From positions 1 to 30,358 of the forward strand of contig JACQUI010000278.1 of the NCBI GenBank assembly GCA_016210395.1: a DNA stretch of 30,358 nucleotides. The letters are read 5' to 3'. Of the stretch, positions 23,316 through 30,358 are shown in pieces. A program made the translations under genes and the position numbers. Under the pieces are notes generated by a model that was given only the letters and a program-made list of their open reading frames with translations, was not told where the DNA came from and made no database searches. Every line of letters starts with the position of its first letter. Position 1 is the first letter of the stretch. The stretch is from Chloroflexota bacterium. GTDB lineage: Bacteria; Chloroflexota; Dehalococcoidia; Lucifugimonadales; JACPCL1.

Positions 23316-24245
23316 TCAGCGCGTCGCGTCCGGCGTGAACAGCGGCTGGCCGAACTTCGCCAGGCCGAACTCGCTTATGACCTTTTGCGTTTGCGGCGAC
23401 ACCATGAAGCCGGCGAAGGCAATGGCTGCCACATTGTTGATGAGGCTGGACTTGTTCGGGTTGACGACGATGACGTGATAGACGTTGTACAACGCAGGGT
23501 CGCCTTCAAAGACGACGCCCAGCGCCAGCTTGTCCTTCAAGGCGAGGTAGGTCGCGCGGTCGCTGATGGTGTAGGCTGCTTTTTCGGTCGCCACATTCAG
23601 CGTCAGGCCCATGCCTTGCCCCGTCTCCTGGTACCAGCTCTGGCCCTTGGGCGTGATGCCCGCCGACTTCCACAGCTTCTTCTCCAACTGGTCTGTCCCG
23701 GAGTTGTCGCCCCTGCTCAGAAAGAGGCGTTGGGCGCCGGCAATACCGGCCAGCGCGCTGGATGCGGACGCAGATCCCTTCACATGCGCCGGATCGTCCT
23801 TGGGGCCGATCAGCACGAAATCGTTGTGCATGACGAGCCTGCGGTCAACGCCGTGGCCGTCGGCCATGAACTTCTCTTCCGAGTCGGGAGCGTGCACCAG
23901 GAGCACGTCGGCCTCACCCCGCTGGCCCAAGGCCATCGCCTGACCTGATCCCACGGCGATTGGCTTGACCTTGCAGCCCGATTGCTGCTCGAACATGGGA
24001 AGCAGCACGTCCAAGAGGCCGGAGTCCTGGGTGCTGGTGGTGGTGCCCAGTATCAAGTCGCCGCACGCTGGAACGGGAGTCGGCGACGGCGTGGCGCTGA
24101 CAGAGGTGGAGGTTGGCGCCGGCGCGCTGCCGGCGGGGACGGGTGTTGCGGCTGGGCCGGCGCACGCGGCTGCCAAAAGAAGCGCCGCCGCTGAGATGAG
24201 GCCCACGAGCAATCTCGTCACTGCGTTCTCCCTTGGCAGGCCCAT
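23316..24245 (-). CDS. tupA: Tungstate-binding lipoprotein
   Basis: 309 residues. The signal peptide ends in the lipobox LAAAC (Cys28), so the protein is a lipoprotein on the outer face of the membrane, with a Pro/Thr/Ser-rich linker to about residue 58. The binding domain starts with LILGTTTSTQDSGLLDVLLP, the hallmark TupA segment whose TTTST residues contact the oxyanion. GSGQAMALGQRGEADVLLVHAP and FLSRGDNSGTD also match TupA proteins. Molybdate-binding ModA lacks TTTSTQDSG, which favours tungstate. No clear ribosome site precedes the ATG. TATACT lies about 30 bases upstream on the minus strand, but no -35 partner is evident. Confidence 0.93.
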   Translation of the reverse strand: MGLPRENAVTRLLVGLISAAALLLAAACAGPAATPVPAGSAPAPTSTSVSATPSPTPVPACGDLILGTTTSTQDSGLLDVLLPMFEQQSGCKVKPIAVGSGQAMALGQRGEADVLLVHAPDSEEKFMADGHGVDRRLVMHNDFVLIGPKDDPAHVKGSASASSALAGIAGAQRLFLSRGDNSGTDQLEKKLWKSAGITPKGQSWYQETGQGMGLTLNVATEKAAYTISDRATYLALKDKLALGVVFEGDPALYNVYHVIVVNPNKSSLINNVAAIAFAGFMVSPQTQKVISEFGLAKFGQPLFTPDATR

Positions 24246-24440
24246 GCGTCTGGCCCGCGACTATCTAGTATAGACGGCGCGGTCAAGGAAGGTGCGACAT
24301 GGTGTCTCACAATCTGACGGACCTCTCCGCCTTGACGCATCCCACTGGGCCGCCCGTCGTAGTGGGCGCGGTTCTTGCACCTCTTTGTGGTGGGACGAGT
24401 GCAGGGAGACCCTACGGGGGGTTGACGGCGAGATGTGTTC

Positions 24441-24529
24441 GTAGGGGCGCGGTCGCCGCGCCCGTTCGCCATGTGCAGGGTGATTGGTCTGCCATACAGG
24501 CGACGCGGGCAGGATAACCCTGCCCCTAC
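24441..24529. repeat. Composite family A repeat
   Basis: It begins GTAGGGGCGCGG, with GGGCGCGG (24445-24452) pairing with CCGCGCCC (24456-24463). It ends with a second hairpin (GGGCAGG, ATAA, CCTGCCC) and CCCCTAC. It therefore has the outer ends of a normal family A copy but about 60 extra bases and two inner hairpins. It may be two copies fused or one copy interrupted. Confidence 0.6.
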
Positions 24530-24639
24530 CCATGCACGCACGACGCACGATGGATTCGCCGCTGCCCTATGTAAGAGAGGCGAGGTTCACCCATTTACGC
24601 AGACTATGGCTCAAATCCAAAACATCAATGGTTTTTATA

Positions 24640-24668
24640 TTGACTCAGCCCAGCCCTGCGACTAACAT
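24640..24668 (+). promoter_or_regulatory. Promoter for the ferredoxin oxidoreductase genes
   Basis: TTGACT (24640-24645) and TAACAT (24663-24668) are separated by exactly 17 bases in an A/T-rich stretch. Each box matches the sigma-70 consensus at four or five of six positions. Transcription from about 24675 would give a leader of about 55 bases before the ATG at 24731. Confidence 0.6.
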
Positions 24669-24730
24669 GGCATGCATTAGTTCATGTGCATTGCCCAACC
24701 CTGCGCGTAAGGTCGCCAAACCGAACGATT

Positions 24731-25792
24731 ATGGCCAAAACAGTTGCGAAAGCAAGTACTCACCCCCACACGCTCTTACCGAACACCGACAGCCAAGGGT
24801 TTTACGGCATCCGCCTGGAATCTATTGGAGGCCTTGGCGCCCACGTAGCAGGCCAGATCCTCGCCGAGACAGGCGTGCTGCGCATGGGCCTCAACGGCGC
24901 AAACTTTTCCTCCTACGGCTCGGAGAAAAAGGGCTCTCCAGTCAAGGCCTACATCCGCTTTTGCGCACCTGAACAGGACGTACGCACCAGCAGCCCCGTA
25001 GACAGGCCCCACGTTGTTGCCGTCTTCCACGAAGGCCTCGTCCGCACAGAACCCGTCGTCTCCGGCCTCCTGCCAGACGGCGTGATCATCGTCAACTCGG
25101 GCCATGCCGCCGACGCGGTATGGGAGCACCTTGGACGGCCCTCGGCGCGCCTCGGCATCGTGGACGCCCTGGCCATCGCAGTGGAAGAGAACTCCAGGGT
25201 CAACACGGTCATGCTGGGCGCGGTGGCAAGGGCCACCGGATTCATCAAACCGGAGGCCGTCAAGGACGTCATCAAGGCAACACTCGGCGAACGATACCCC
25301 CAGCTCCTGGCCAGTAACCTCCGCGCCTTCGACCGCGGCTTTGAAGGGCTAGCCTTGCAGGACTTCCGCGGCGCCGCAAACTCCGTCCCCCAGCGCTACG
25401 TCAAGCCGGCGCCGCCCTTCGGTTATCTGGACGCGCCCACGGGCGGTGTGGTGGTCAACCCTGGCAACTCGGTCTTGAAGGACCTTTCGGTCTCGCGCAA
25501 CGGCTTCCTGCCCGCCTTCCACCGCGAGAAGTGCGTGGACTGCGCGGTCTGCGACCTGGTCTGTCCAGACTTCTGCTTCGCCTGGGCCAAGGAGCGCAAG
25601 GCCGACGGCAGCGAGGCGATCCGCCTCAAGGGTATTGACTACAAGTTCTGCAAGGGCTGCATGAAGTGCATTGACGCCTGCCCAACGCTTGCGCTCACCA
25701 GGGAGCGCGAAGAAGAGGGCTACGCTGAGGCGCACACCGTCGCCCTCTTCCCGCGTTTGGAAGCCTCTCGCAACGGGGCAAGTCGCCACTAG
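24731..25792 (+). CDS. 2-oxoacid:ferredoxin oxidoreductase, fused gamma-delta subunit
   Basis: 353 residues from the ATG at 24731; an in-frame GTG at 24686 is possible but is close to the predicted transcription start. The gamma domain (about 20-215) begins GFYGIRLESIGGLGAHVAGQ and contributes the CoA-binding part. The delta domain (about 255-325) is a ferredoxin with two [4Fe-4S] motifs: Cys268, 271, 274, 278 and Cys307, 310, 313, 317. With the alpha-beta gene downstream it forms the enzyme that converts pyruvate or another 2-oxoacid plus CoA to acyl-CoA and CO2, reducing ferredoxin, or the reverse. The substrate cannot be fixed by eye. A 154-base gap with a dispersed repeat separates the two genes. 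Confidence 0.9.
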   Translation: MAKTVAKASTHPHTLLPNTDSQGFYGIRLESIGGLGAHVAGQILAETGVLRMGLNGANFSSYGSEKKGSPVKAYIRFCAPEQDVRTSSPVDRPHVVAVFHEGLVRTEPVVSGLLPDGVIIVNSGHAADAVWEHLGRPSARLGIVDALAIAVEENSRVNTVMLGAVARATGFIKPEAVKDVIKATLGERYPQLLASNLRAFDRGFEGLALQDFRGAANSVPQRYVKPAPPFGYLDAPTGGVVVNPGNSVLKDLSVSRNGFLPAFHREKCVDCAVCDLVCPDFCFAWAKERKADGSEAIRLKGIDYKFCKGCMKCIDACPTLALTREREEEGYAEAHTVALFPRLEASRNGASRH

Positions 25793-25848
25793 GCCGCACC
25801 GTAAGTCGTTCTAACAAATAGCTTCGCAGTTTTCCTGCGGAGCGCTTC

Positions 25849-25883
25849 ACCCTCACCTTAATCCTCTCCCGTCAAGGGAGAGG
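25849..25883 (-). repeat. Dispersed repeat, family B (copy 2, inverted)
   Basis: ACCCTCACCTTAATCCTCTCCC, followed by GTCAA and GGGAGAGG, is the reverse complement of the 16060 element apart from the loop. It lies between the two oxidoreductase genes. Confidence 0.7.
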
Positions 25884-25946
25884 AGAAATTACCTGCCCCC
25901 CACTTCAGCGGGGGCGCAGAAAGTCGGTAGCTCAGGAGACCACTGT

Positions 25947-28238
25947 ATGCTCGTCACAGACCGCCAGGCAGGCCCCGCCGTCGCCGCTCAGTCCACCGAT
26001 TTCAAGAGCGGAAATGAGATGGCGGCCCTGGCTGCCAACCACATCAACTTCCACGTGATGGGGTACTATCCCATCACGCCCTCCACAGAAATCGCCGAGT
26101 TCCTGGACGAGATGTACGCCCAGGGGGAGCACCAGGTCCGCATGATCGCGGCAGACGGCGAGCACGGCGGAGCAGGCATCTGCTACGGGGCCACCACCGG
26201 CGGCGGGCGCGTCTTCAACGCCACCAGCGCCAACGGCTTCCTGTACGCGCTGGAGCAGTTCCCCGTCCAGTCCGGCACGCGCTACCCCATGGTCCTGGAC
26301 CTGGTCACCCGCTCCGTCAGCGGCCCGCTCGACATCCGCGGCGACCACTCGGACCTGTACTACTCGCTGAATACGGGCTGGATCGTCCTCCTGGCCCGCG
26401 ACCCCCAGGCCGTGTACGACATGAACATCATGGCCGTCAAGCTGGGCGAGCTGGCCGGTGTGCGCCTGCCCGTCATCGTCGCATACGACGGCTTCTTCAC
26501 CAGCCACCAGAAGCGCCGCGTCAGCTACTTCAACGACCGCGCGCCGGTGCAGGAGTTCATCGGTACGTTCCGTGTCCAGAACTCGACGGTAGACCCCAGG
26601 AACCCCATCACCGTCGGCCCGTACATGAACGACCCCGACCTTATCAACAACAAGTACCAGCTCAAGCTGGCCATGGACGCGGCGGCGCGGGCGCTGCCCG
26701 ATCTCTTCGCCCAGTACGAAAAGCTCAGCGGCAGGCGCTACCCCGTGGTGGACACCTACCGCATGGAGGACGCCGACGCCGCCCTGGTCTTGCTGAACTC
26801 CGCCGCAGAGACGGCCAAGGACGTGGCCGACGAGCTCCGCAAACAGGGCAAGAAGGTGGGCGTCATCAGCCCCAACGTGCTGCGCCCCTTCCCTGCCGAC
26901 GCCATCCGCGCCGCGCTGCAGCACACCGGCGCGGTGCTCATCGCCGAACGCGCCGACTCCTTCGGCGGGCACGGCAACGCCCTCACGCACGAGGTGAAGG
27001 CCGCGCTCAAGGACGACCCGGACAACAGGACGCTGTGCCTCAGCCGCATCTATGGCCTGGGCGGGAAGGACTTCCTCTACGAGGACGCGGAGGAGCTGTT
27101 CCAACTTGCACTGACCGCCGCGGACTCCGGCAAGGTCCAGGTGCCCTTCGACTACCACGGCGTGACGCCGGGCAATCCCTCCAACGGCGCGCCCGCCCGG
27201 GTGCTGCCCGCCTTCTCCAAAGAGGAGATGCGGCCCGGCCTGGTCAAGGTGGCAAAGGACGCGGCGTCGGGCAAGCTCCAGGTGCAGACACCGCCGCTGT
27301 GGAAGCTCGCCACCCGCTCCCGGGTGTTCGCCCCCGGCCACGGCGCGTGCCCCGGCTGCGGCATCTTTCCTGCTCTGGACCAGCTCTTCAAGGGCATGGA
27401 AGGCGACATCGTGGTGCTGTACCAGACCGGCTGCGCCATGGTGGTGACCACGGGATTCCCGTTCAGCGCCCATCGCGTCACGTACATCCACAACCTCTTC
27501 CAGAACGGGGCCGCAACGCTCTCAGGCCTGGTGGAGATGTTCGAGGAGCGCAAGGCGCGGGGCGAGATCCCCGCGGGCGAGGACATCACCTTCGTGATGA
27601 TCACCGGCGACGTCGGCATGGACATCTGCATGGGCCCGACCATCGGCGCGGCGCTGCGCAACCACAACATGGTCATCATCGAGTACGACAACGAAGGCTA
27701 CATGAACACCGGTAGCCAGCTCAGCTACACGACGCCCCTGGGCCACATGACCTCCACCAGCCACGTGGGCCAGGCCCAGAGCGGCAAGGCCTTCCACCAC
27801 AAGGACACGCTGCAGATCATGGCCGCGTGCCATATCCCGTACGTCTTCTCCTCCGTCGAAGGCTACGCCGACGACCTGGTGCGGAAGGCGGCAAAGGCCC
27901 AGTGGTACGCCAAGAACAAGGGCCTGGCCTTTGGCAAGGTGCTTATCTCCTGCCCCCTGAACTGGCGCGCCCCCGACGAAGCGGGGACGGACATTGTGCA
28001 GGCGGCGGTGGACTGCAACTTCTTCCCGCTCTACGAGGTAGAGGAAGGCAAGACCACCATCACCTACGACCCGGAGGAAGTGGGACGCAAGGTCCCTGCG
28101 GCAAAGTGGCTGGGCATGATGGGCAAGACGCGGCACCTGACCACCCCCCAGTACAAGGAGCAGATGGACCGCTTTGAGGCTGAGGTAGAGCGCCGGTGGC
28201 GCAGGCTGAAGGCAATGCATCAGCACCCAGATTTGTAG
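25947..28238 (+). CDS. 2-oxoacid:ferredoxin oxidoreductase, fused alpha-beta subunit
   Basis: 763 residues; AGGAG (25934-25938) precedes the ATG. The alpha part (1 to about 420) has YYPITPSTEIAEF, DGEHGGAGICYGATTGG and SGPLDIRGDHSDLYYSLNTGW, the last resembling pyruvate:ferredoxin oxidoreductase. The beta part (about 450-763) binds thiamine diphosphate through GDVGMDICMG...NEGYMNTG. Cys468 and Cys471 (CPGC), Cys496 (TGCAMV) and Cys669 (ISCPLNW) match the four ligands of the cluster next to the cofactor, with the same 2-residue and 24-residue spacings as in the classic enzyme. Alpha and beta are normally separate or part of one long chain with gamma and delta; an alpha-beta plus gamma-delta split is less usual. 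Probably pyruvate-specific, not proven. Confidence 0.9.
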   Translation: MLVTDRQAGPAVAAQSTDFKSGNEMAALAANHINFHVMGYYPITPSTEIAEFLDEMYAQGEHQVRMIAADGEHGGAGICYGATTGGGRVFNATSANGFLYALEQFPVQSGTRYPMVLDLVTRSVSGPLDIRGDHSDLYYSLNTGWIVLLARDPQAVYDMNIMAVKLGELAGVRLPVIVAYDGFFTSHQKRRVSYFNDRAPVQEFIGTFRVQNSTVDPRNPITVGPYMNDPDLINNKYQLKLAMDAAARALPDLFAQYEKLSGRRYPVVDTYRMEDADAALVLLNSAAETAKDVADELRKQGKKVGVISPNVLRPFPADAIRAALQHTGAVLIAERADSFGGHGNALTHEVKAALKDDPDNRTLCLSRIYGLGGKDFLYEDAEELFQLALTAADSGKVQVPFDYHGVTPGNPSNGAPARVLPAFSKEEMRPGLVKVAKDAASGKLQVQTPPLWKLATRSRVFAPGHGACPGCGIFPALDQLFKGMEGDIVVLYQTGCAMVVTTGFPFSAHRVTYIHNLFQNGAATLSGLVEMFEERKARGEIPAGEDITFVMITGDVGMDICMGPTIGAALRNHNMVIIEYDNEGYMNTGSQLSYTTPLGHMTSTSHVGQAQSGKAFHHKDTLQIMAACHIPYVFSSVEGYADDLVRKAAKAQWYAKNKGLAFGKVLISCPLNWRAPDEAGTDIVQAAVDCNFFPLYEVEEGKTTITYDPEEVGRKVPAAKWLGMMGKTRHLTTPQYKEQMDRFEAEVERRWRRLKAMHQHPDL

Positions 28239-28273
28239 GAGGAAGCCCGGTTCTTGTTTGAGCGGAAGAGGAC

Positions 28274-28320
28274 GATTCACCTTCCCCTTTGATGGGGGAA
28301 GTTTGGAAGGGGGTGACCAT
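28274..28320. repeat. Imperfect inverted repeat, family B-like
   Basis: GATTCACCTTCCCC, TTTGATG and GGGGAAG make a short stem-loop followed by TTTGGAAGGGGGTGA. The layout resembles family B but the sequence has diverged. It lies between the alpha-beta gene and the orphan gene that follows. Confidence 0.4.
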
Positions 28321-28406
28321 CGAGTACGGGGAAACAGACAGGCTGTGCTCCACATGCCGACTTTGATTCGCACAACGGTCGTTTGGTCGAGACAGGAGAT
28401 CCAGCA

Positions 28407-29216
28407 ATGGCAACGACGCGATCCTCTCTCATGGTGCCTTTCGCCTCCGCAGTGGCCGCTGCAGGTGGTATGGCATACTTCGCCGCGTCGGGGAACGAAG
28501 TGGGGTTGGCCGTCGGGGCAGCCGGTCTCGTTACCGCGAGTGAGAAAACCGTGCGGCGAGTCTTGAGTAGGTTACCGCAGCCCAGATGGCCCTTACGAGG
28601 GGCCCAGCACTTGAAGGGGCGCGGCTGTCAGCAGATCTACGACCACAGGCAAGAGGCGATGCCTGACATAGTGCGGGCATTGTGGGCGGAACTCAATCGT
28701 GGACACGGACGGATCCTAATATGGGCGATTTCTGGCCGAGGTTTCTTGCACGACAACCCCATTTTGAACCCGCGGGACGATCTGCTGATCCCGCGCCACA
28801 TGGGTGAACTCGCCGCCAAATTCAGGGGTGAGGTTGTCTTCCTGGTTCTTGACCCTGACTGTCCCGAAGCAAGAAGGAGGCAGAGTTTTGAAACCGGTAT
28901 CCAGACGATTCCAGAAATCCGCATCTCAGTGGACAACTTCAAGACGTTCTTTGGCGAGAAGTCTAACGTGAGCATGGGGCTATACAAACTGCGACCTTGG
29001 CGTTTCGTGGTCATGACGGAGGCTGTAGCGTTTGTCGAGGATTATCTTTCCGCACCGCCCACTGGTTGGCCGGGCGGTTACTTCGGTGGCCTGTGCCCTG
29101 TGTATAGCTTTCCTGTTGGCACGGAGGGCTATAGGCAAGCCGAGGGCGAAGCGACTGATCTACTAAGAAGCGATGAGATCAGGTGGGTGAAAGTCGAGGC
29201 ACCGAGCGTCGCATAG
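28407..29216 (+). CDS. PLD-like domain protein of unknown function (orphan)
   Basis: 269 residues from the ATG at 28407, which follows AGGAG; an in-frame GTG at 28383 lacks a site. A weakly hydrophobic Ala/Gly segment (about 10-45) may be a membrane helix pair. Residues ~75-265 follow the outline I associate with phospholipase-D-like sensor/effector domains (DUF5919-type): GRILIWAISGRGFL, then EVVFLVLDPDCPEARRRQSFETG, then VSMGLYKLRPWRFVVMTEAVAFVEDYL. No HKD (His-x-Lys) catalytic motif is present. Such domains occur in regulators and signalling or defence proteins. Its base composition is visibly less GC-rich than both neighbours. It separates the oxidoreductase from NfnA, suggesting a later insertion. 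The family assignment is from memory and tentative. Confidence 0.6.
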   Translation: MATTRSSLMVPFASAVAAAGGMAYFAASGNEVGLAVGAAGLVTASEKTVRRVLSRLPQPRWPLRGAQHLKGRGCQQIYDHRQEAMPDIVRALWAELNRGHGRILIWAISGRGFLHDNPILNPRDDLLIPRHMGELAAKFRGEVVFLVLDPDCPEARRRQSFETGIQTIPEIRISVDNFKTFFGEKSNVSMGLYKLRPWRFVVMTEAVAFVEDYLSAPPTGWPGGYFGGLCPVYSFPVGTEGYRQAEGEATDLLRSDEIRWVKVEAPSVA

Positions 29217-29267
29217 TCGCAGGGGGTGGACTAGCGGCTAAGAGCAGGGGCGGGTTCCTGAGCGCCC

Positions 29268-29303
29268 CCCACCTCAATCCTCCCCCGCAAGGGGGGAGGA
29301 AGG
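29268..29303 (+). repeat. Dispersed repeat, family B-like (copy 3), next to the NfnA start
   Basis: CCACCTCAATCCTCCCCC, GCAA, GGGGGGAGG is a variant of the 16060 and 25849 elements. It ends about 20 bases before the NfnA start codon, with GGGGGGAGGAAGG continuing toward AAGGA (29311-29315), the probable ribosome site. Confidence 0.65.
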
Positions 29304-29322
29304 ACAGAACAAGGACATACGC

Positions 29323-30150
29323 GTGGCAACGATACTGCACAAACGGAGCCTCACTCCCATTACCGCCCTCTTTGAGGTGGAAGCGCCGCTGATCGCGCGC
29401 AACGCCCAGCCGGGCCAGTTCGTCATGCTGCGCGTCAACGAGGCCGGCGAGCGCATCCCCGTCACCCTCACCGACTTCAACCGGATGGAGGGTACGGTCA
29501 CCATCGTCATCCAGGCCGTGGGCAAGACCACGCGCATGGTCTGCGCGCTGAAACGGGGCGAGAACATCCTGGACTTCGTGGGCCCGCTGGGCCGGCCCGT
29601 GGGGCTGCCCACGCGAGGCCACGTGGCCTTGATGGGCGGCGGCTTCGGCGCGGGGGCTATCCTCACCATCGCCAAGGAGCTGACCGCCAGGGGCGTCGAG
29701 GTCTCCTCCATTGTCGGCGCGCGCAACCGCGACCTGATCATCCTGGACAGGGAAGTGGGCGCGCACAGCAAGCATCTGCACCTGTGCACCGACGACGGCT
29801 CGGCCGGCTTCCACGGGTTCGTCACCACACAGCTCGAGCAGCTTGTCCAGGGCGGCGTCCACTTCGACGAGGTCATCGCCATCGGCCCTGTGGCCATGAT
29901 GCGGGCCGTGGCGGAGACGACGCGCCGCTTCGCCATCAAGACCCTGGTCTCTATGGACCCCATCATGGTGGACGGCACGGGCATGTGCGGCGCGTGCCGC
30001 CTGACCATAGACGGCGAGCTCAAGTTCGCCTGCGTGGATGGCCCGTTCTTCGACGCCCACAAAGTCAACTTCGCCGAGGCCATCGTCCGCTCCAAGACCT
30101 ACGCGGAAGAGGAGCGGTCCGCCCTGGCCGCCGCAGCCGCTGGAGGATAA
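29323..30150 (+). CDS. nfnA: NfnA/SudB-type ferredoxin-NAD(P)+ oxidoreductase FAD subunit
   Basis: 275 residues, GTG start after AAGGA. The FAD domain has ERIPVTLTDF (about 43-52), the NAD(P) domain MGGGFGAGAILTIAKEL (about 104-120), and the C-terminus carries the Nfn-type [2Fe-2S] site: Asp217 with Cys222, Cys225 and Cys237 in VDGTGMCGAC and FACVDGP. In known NfnAB this cluster has one Asp and three Cys ligands, as here. The pair couples reduced ferredoxin plus NADH to NADPH formation (flavin-based bifurcation); close relatives are annotated sulfide dehydrogenase SudAB. Placement after a ferredoxin-reducing oxidoreductase supports the ferredoxin role. The next gene follows after five bases, with its ribosome site inside this gene's end. 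Confidence 0.9.
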   Translation: MATILHKRSLTPITALFEVEAPLIARNAQPGQFVMLRVNEAGERIPVTLTDFNRMEGTVTIVIQAVGKTTRMVCALKRGENILDFVGPLGRPVGLPTRGHVALMGGGFGAGAILTIAKELTARGVEVSSIVGARNRDLIILDREVGAHSKHLHLCTDDGSAGFHGFVTTQLEQLVQGGVHFDEVIAIGPVAMMRAVAETTRRFAIKTLVSMDPIMVDGTGMCGACRLTIDGELKFACVDGPFFDAHKVNFAEAIVRSKTYAEEERSALAAAAAGG

Positions 30151-30155
30151 GCCCC

Positions 30156-30358
30156 ATGCCAATGGTGCAGCTCAAGAAAACGCTTCTGCCTACCATGGAC
30201 CCCCTCGAACGGCGAGACGGGTTCCAGGAGGTGTCGCTGGGCTACTCCGCGGCCCAGGCCTTGGCCGAGGCGCAACGCTGTCTCCTGTGCCAGGAGCCTG
30301 CGTGCGAGACCGGCTGTCCCGTGGGCGTGCCCATCCGGGACTTCATCAAGGCCATCGC
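30156..30358 (+). CDS. nfnB: NfnB/GltD-type glutamate synthase-like flavoprotein (partial, 5' end)
   Basis: The first 67 residues are present; the gene runs off the window. GGAGG (30142-30146) precedes the ATG at 30156. RCLLCQEPACETGCPVGVPIRDFI holds the N-terminal iron-sulfur cysteines (Cys42, 45, 50, 54) found in the large subunit of Nfn, in SudA and in the small subunit of glutamate synthase. Directly after NfnA, this is its bifurcating partner, which carries the second FAD and two [4Fe-4S] clusters. The FAD and NADPH domains lie outside the window. Confidence 0.88.
   Translation, partial: MPMVQLKKTLLPTMDPLERRDGFQEVSLGYSAAQALAEAQRCLLCQEPACETGCPVGVPIRDFIKAI

Larger units (their letters stand above)
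24246..24730. other. Divergent intergenic region with composite repeat and promoter
   Basis: 485 bases between tupA (minus) and the oxidoreductase gene (plus). It holds a family A composite (24441-24529) and a good promoter (24640-24668). The stretch from about 24595 to 24680 is clearly more A/T-rich than its surroundings. Short open frames here look accidental. Confidence 0.6.

Noticed and set aside
24299..24665. Short open frames in the gap before the oxidoreductase genes
   Set aside because: They lie over family A palindromes and the predicted promoter, lack ribosome sites and show no protein-like pattern.
25932..27491. A 519-codon minus-strand open frame opposite the alpha-beta oxidoreductase gene
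   Set aside because: Shadow of a GC-rich gene. The plus strand has all cofactor and cluster motifs in order.

Overview
The window is GC-rich, densely coded bacterial chromosome. No rRNA, tRNA, CRISPR array, transposase or phage gene was found. Gene content suggests a Chloroflexota bacterium, probably Dehalococcoidia or SAR202-like: tandem CaiB/BaiF CoA-transferases and split MaoC proteins, two-gene 2-oxoacid:ferredoxin oxidoreductase, Thr/Pro-rich tails on an exported protein, and many short palindromic intergenic repeats. This assignment is an inference from gene style; no marker gene is present.

Layout. 1-1335: a dispersed repeat, then citrate synthase. 1450-9433: a tightly overlapping five-gene operon (giant transglutaminase/Ig-like/DUF4129-like membrane protein, 8-TM protein, MoxR ATPase, DUF58 protein, 6-TM protein), possibly transcribed as a leaderless mRNA. 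9434-12830: an exported-protein region with one antisense small secreted protein and its terminator, three tandem paralogues of an unrecognised secreted protein ending in a Cys-X8-Cys loop, and a truncated remnant of a solute-binding lipoprotein. 12832-14265: a membrane-anchored lipase-like hydrolase with a 190-residue Thr/Pro/Arg tail built on a 36-bp minisatellite.

14491-21046: acyl-CoA cluster with two pairs of MaoC-type hotdog proteins followed by three family III CoA-transferases. 21187-24245: tungstate ABC transporter on the minus strand (tupABC), flanked by palindromic repeats. 24731-30358: redox cluster with a gamma-delta fusion and an alpha-beta fusion of a 2-oxoacid:ferredoxin oxidoreductase, an orphan PLD-like protein, and NfnA plus the start of NfnB.

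How it fits together: the CoA-transferase/MaoC block would activate and hydrate organic acids as CoA esters. The ferredoxin oxidoreductase would interconvert a 2-oxoacid and an acyl-CoA, exchanging electrons with ferredoxin. NfnAB would connect ferredoxin to NAD(P)H, and citrate synthase would draw acetyl-CoA into the TCA cycle. Tungstate uptake implies tungsten enzymes encoded elsewhere. Most novel-looking items: the triplicated Cys-loop secreted family, the complementary loss of catalytic residues in the paired MaoC proteins, the CoA-transferase lacking its catalytic Asp, and the PLD-like gene inserted in the redox cluster.
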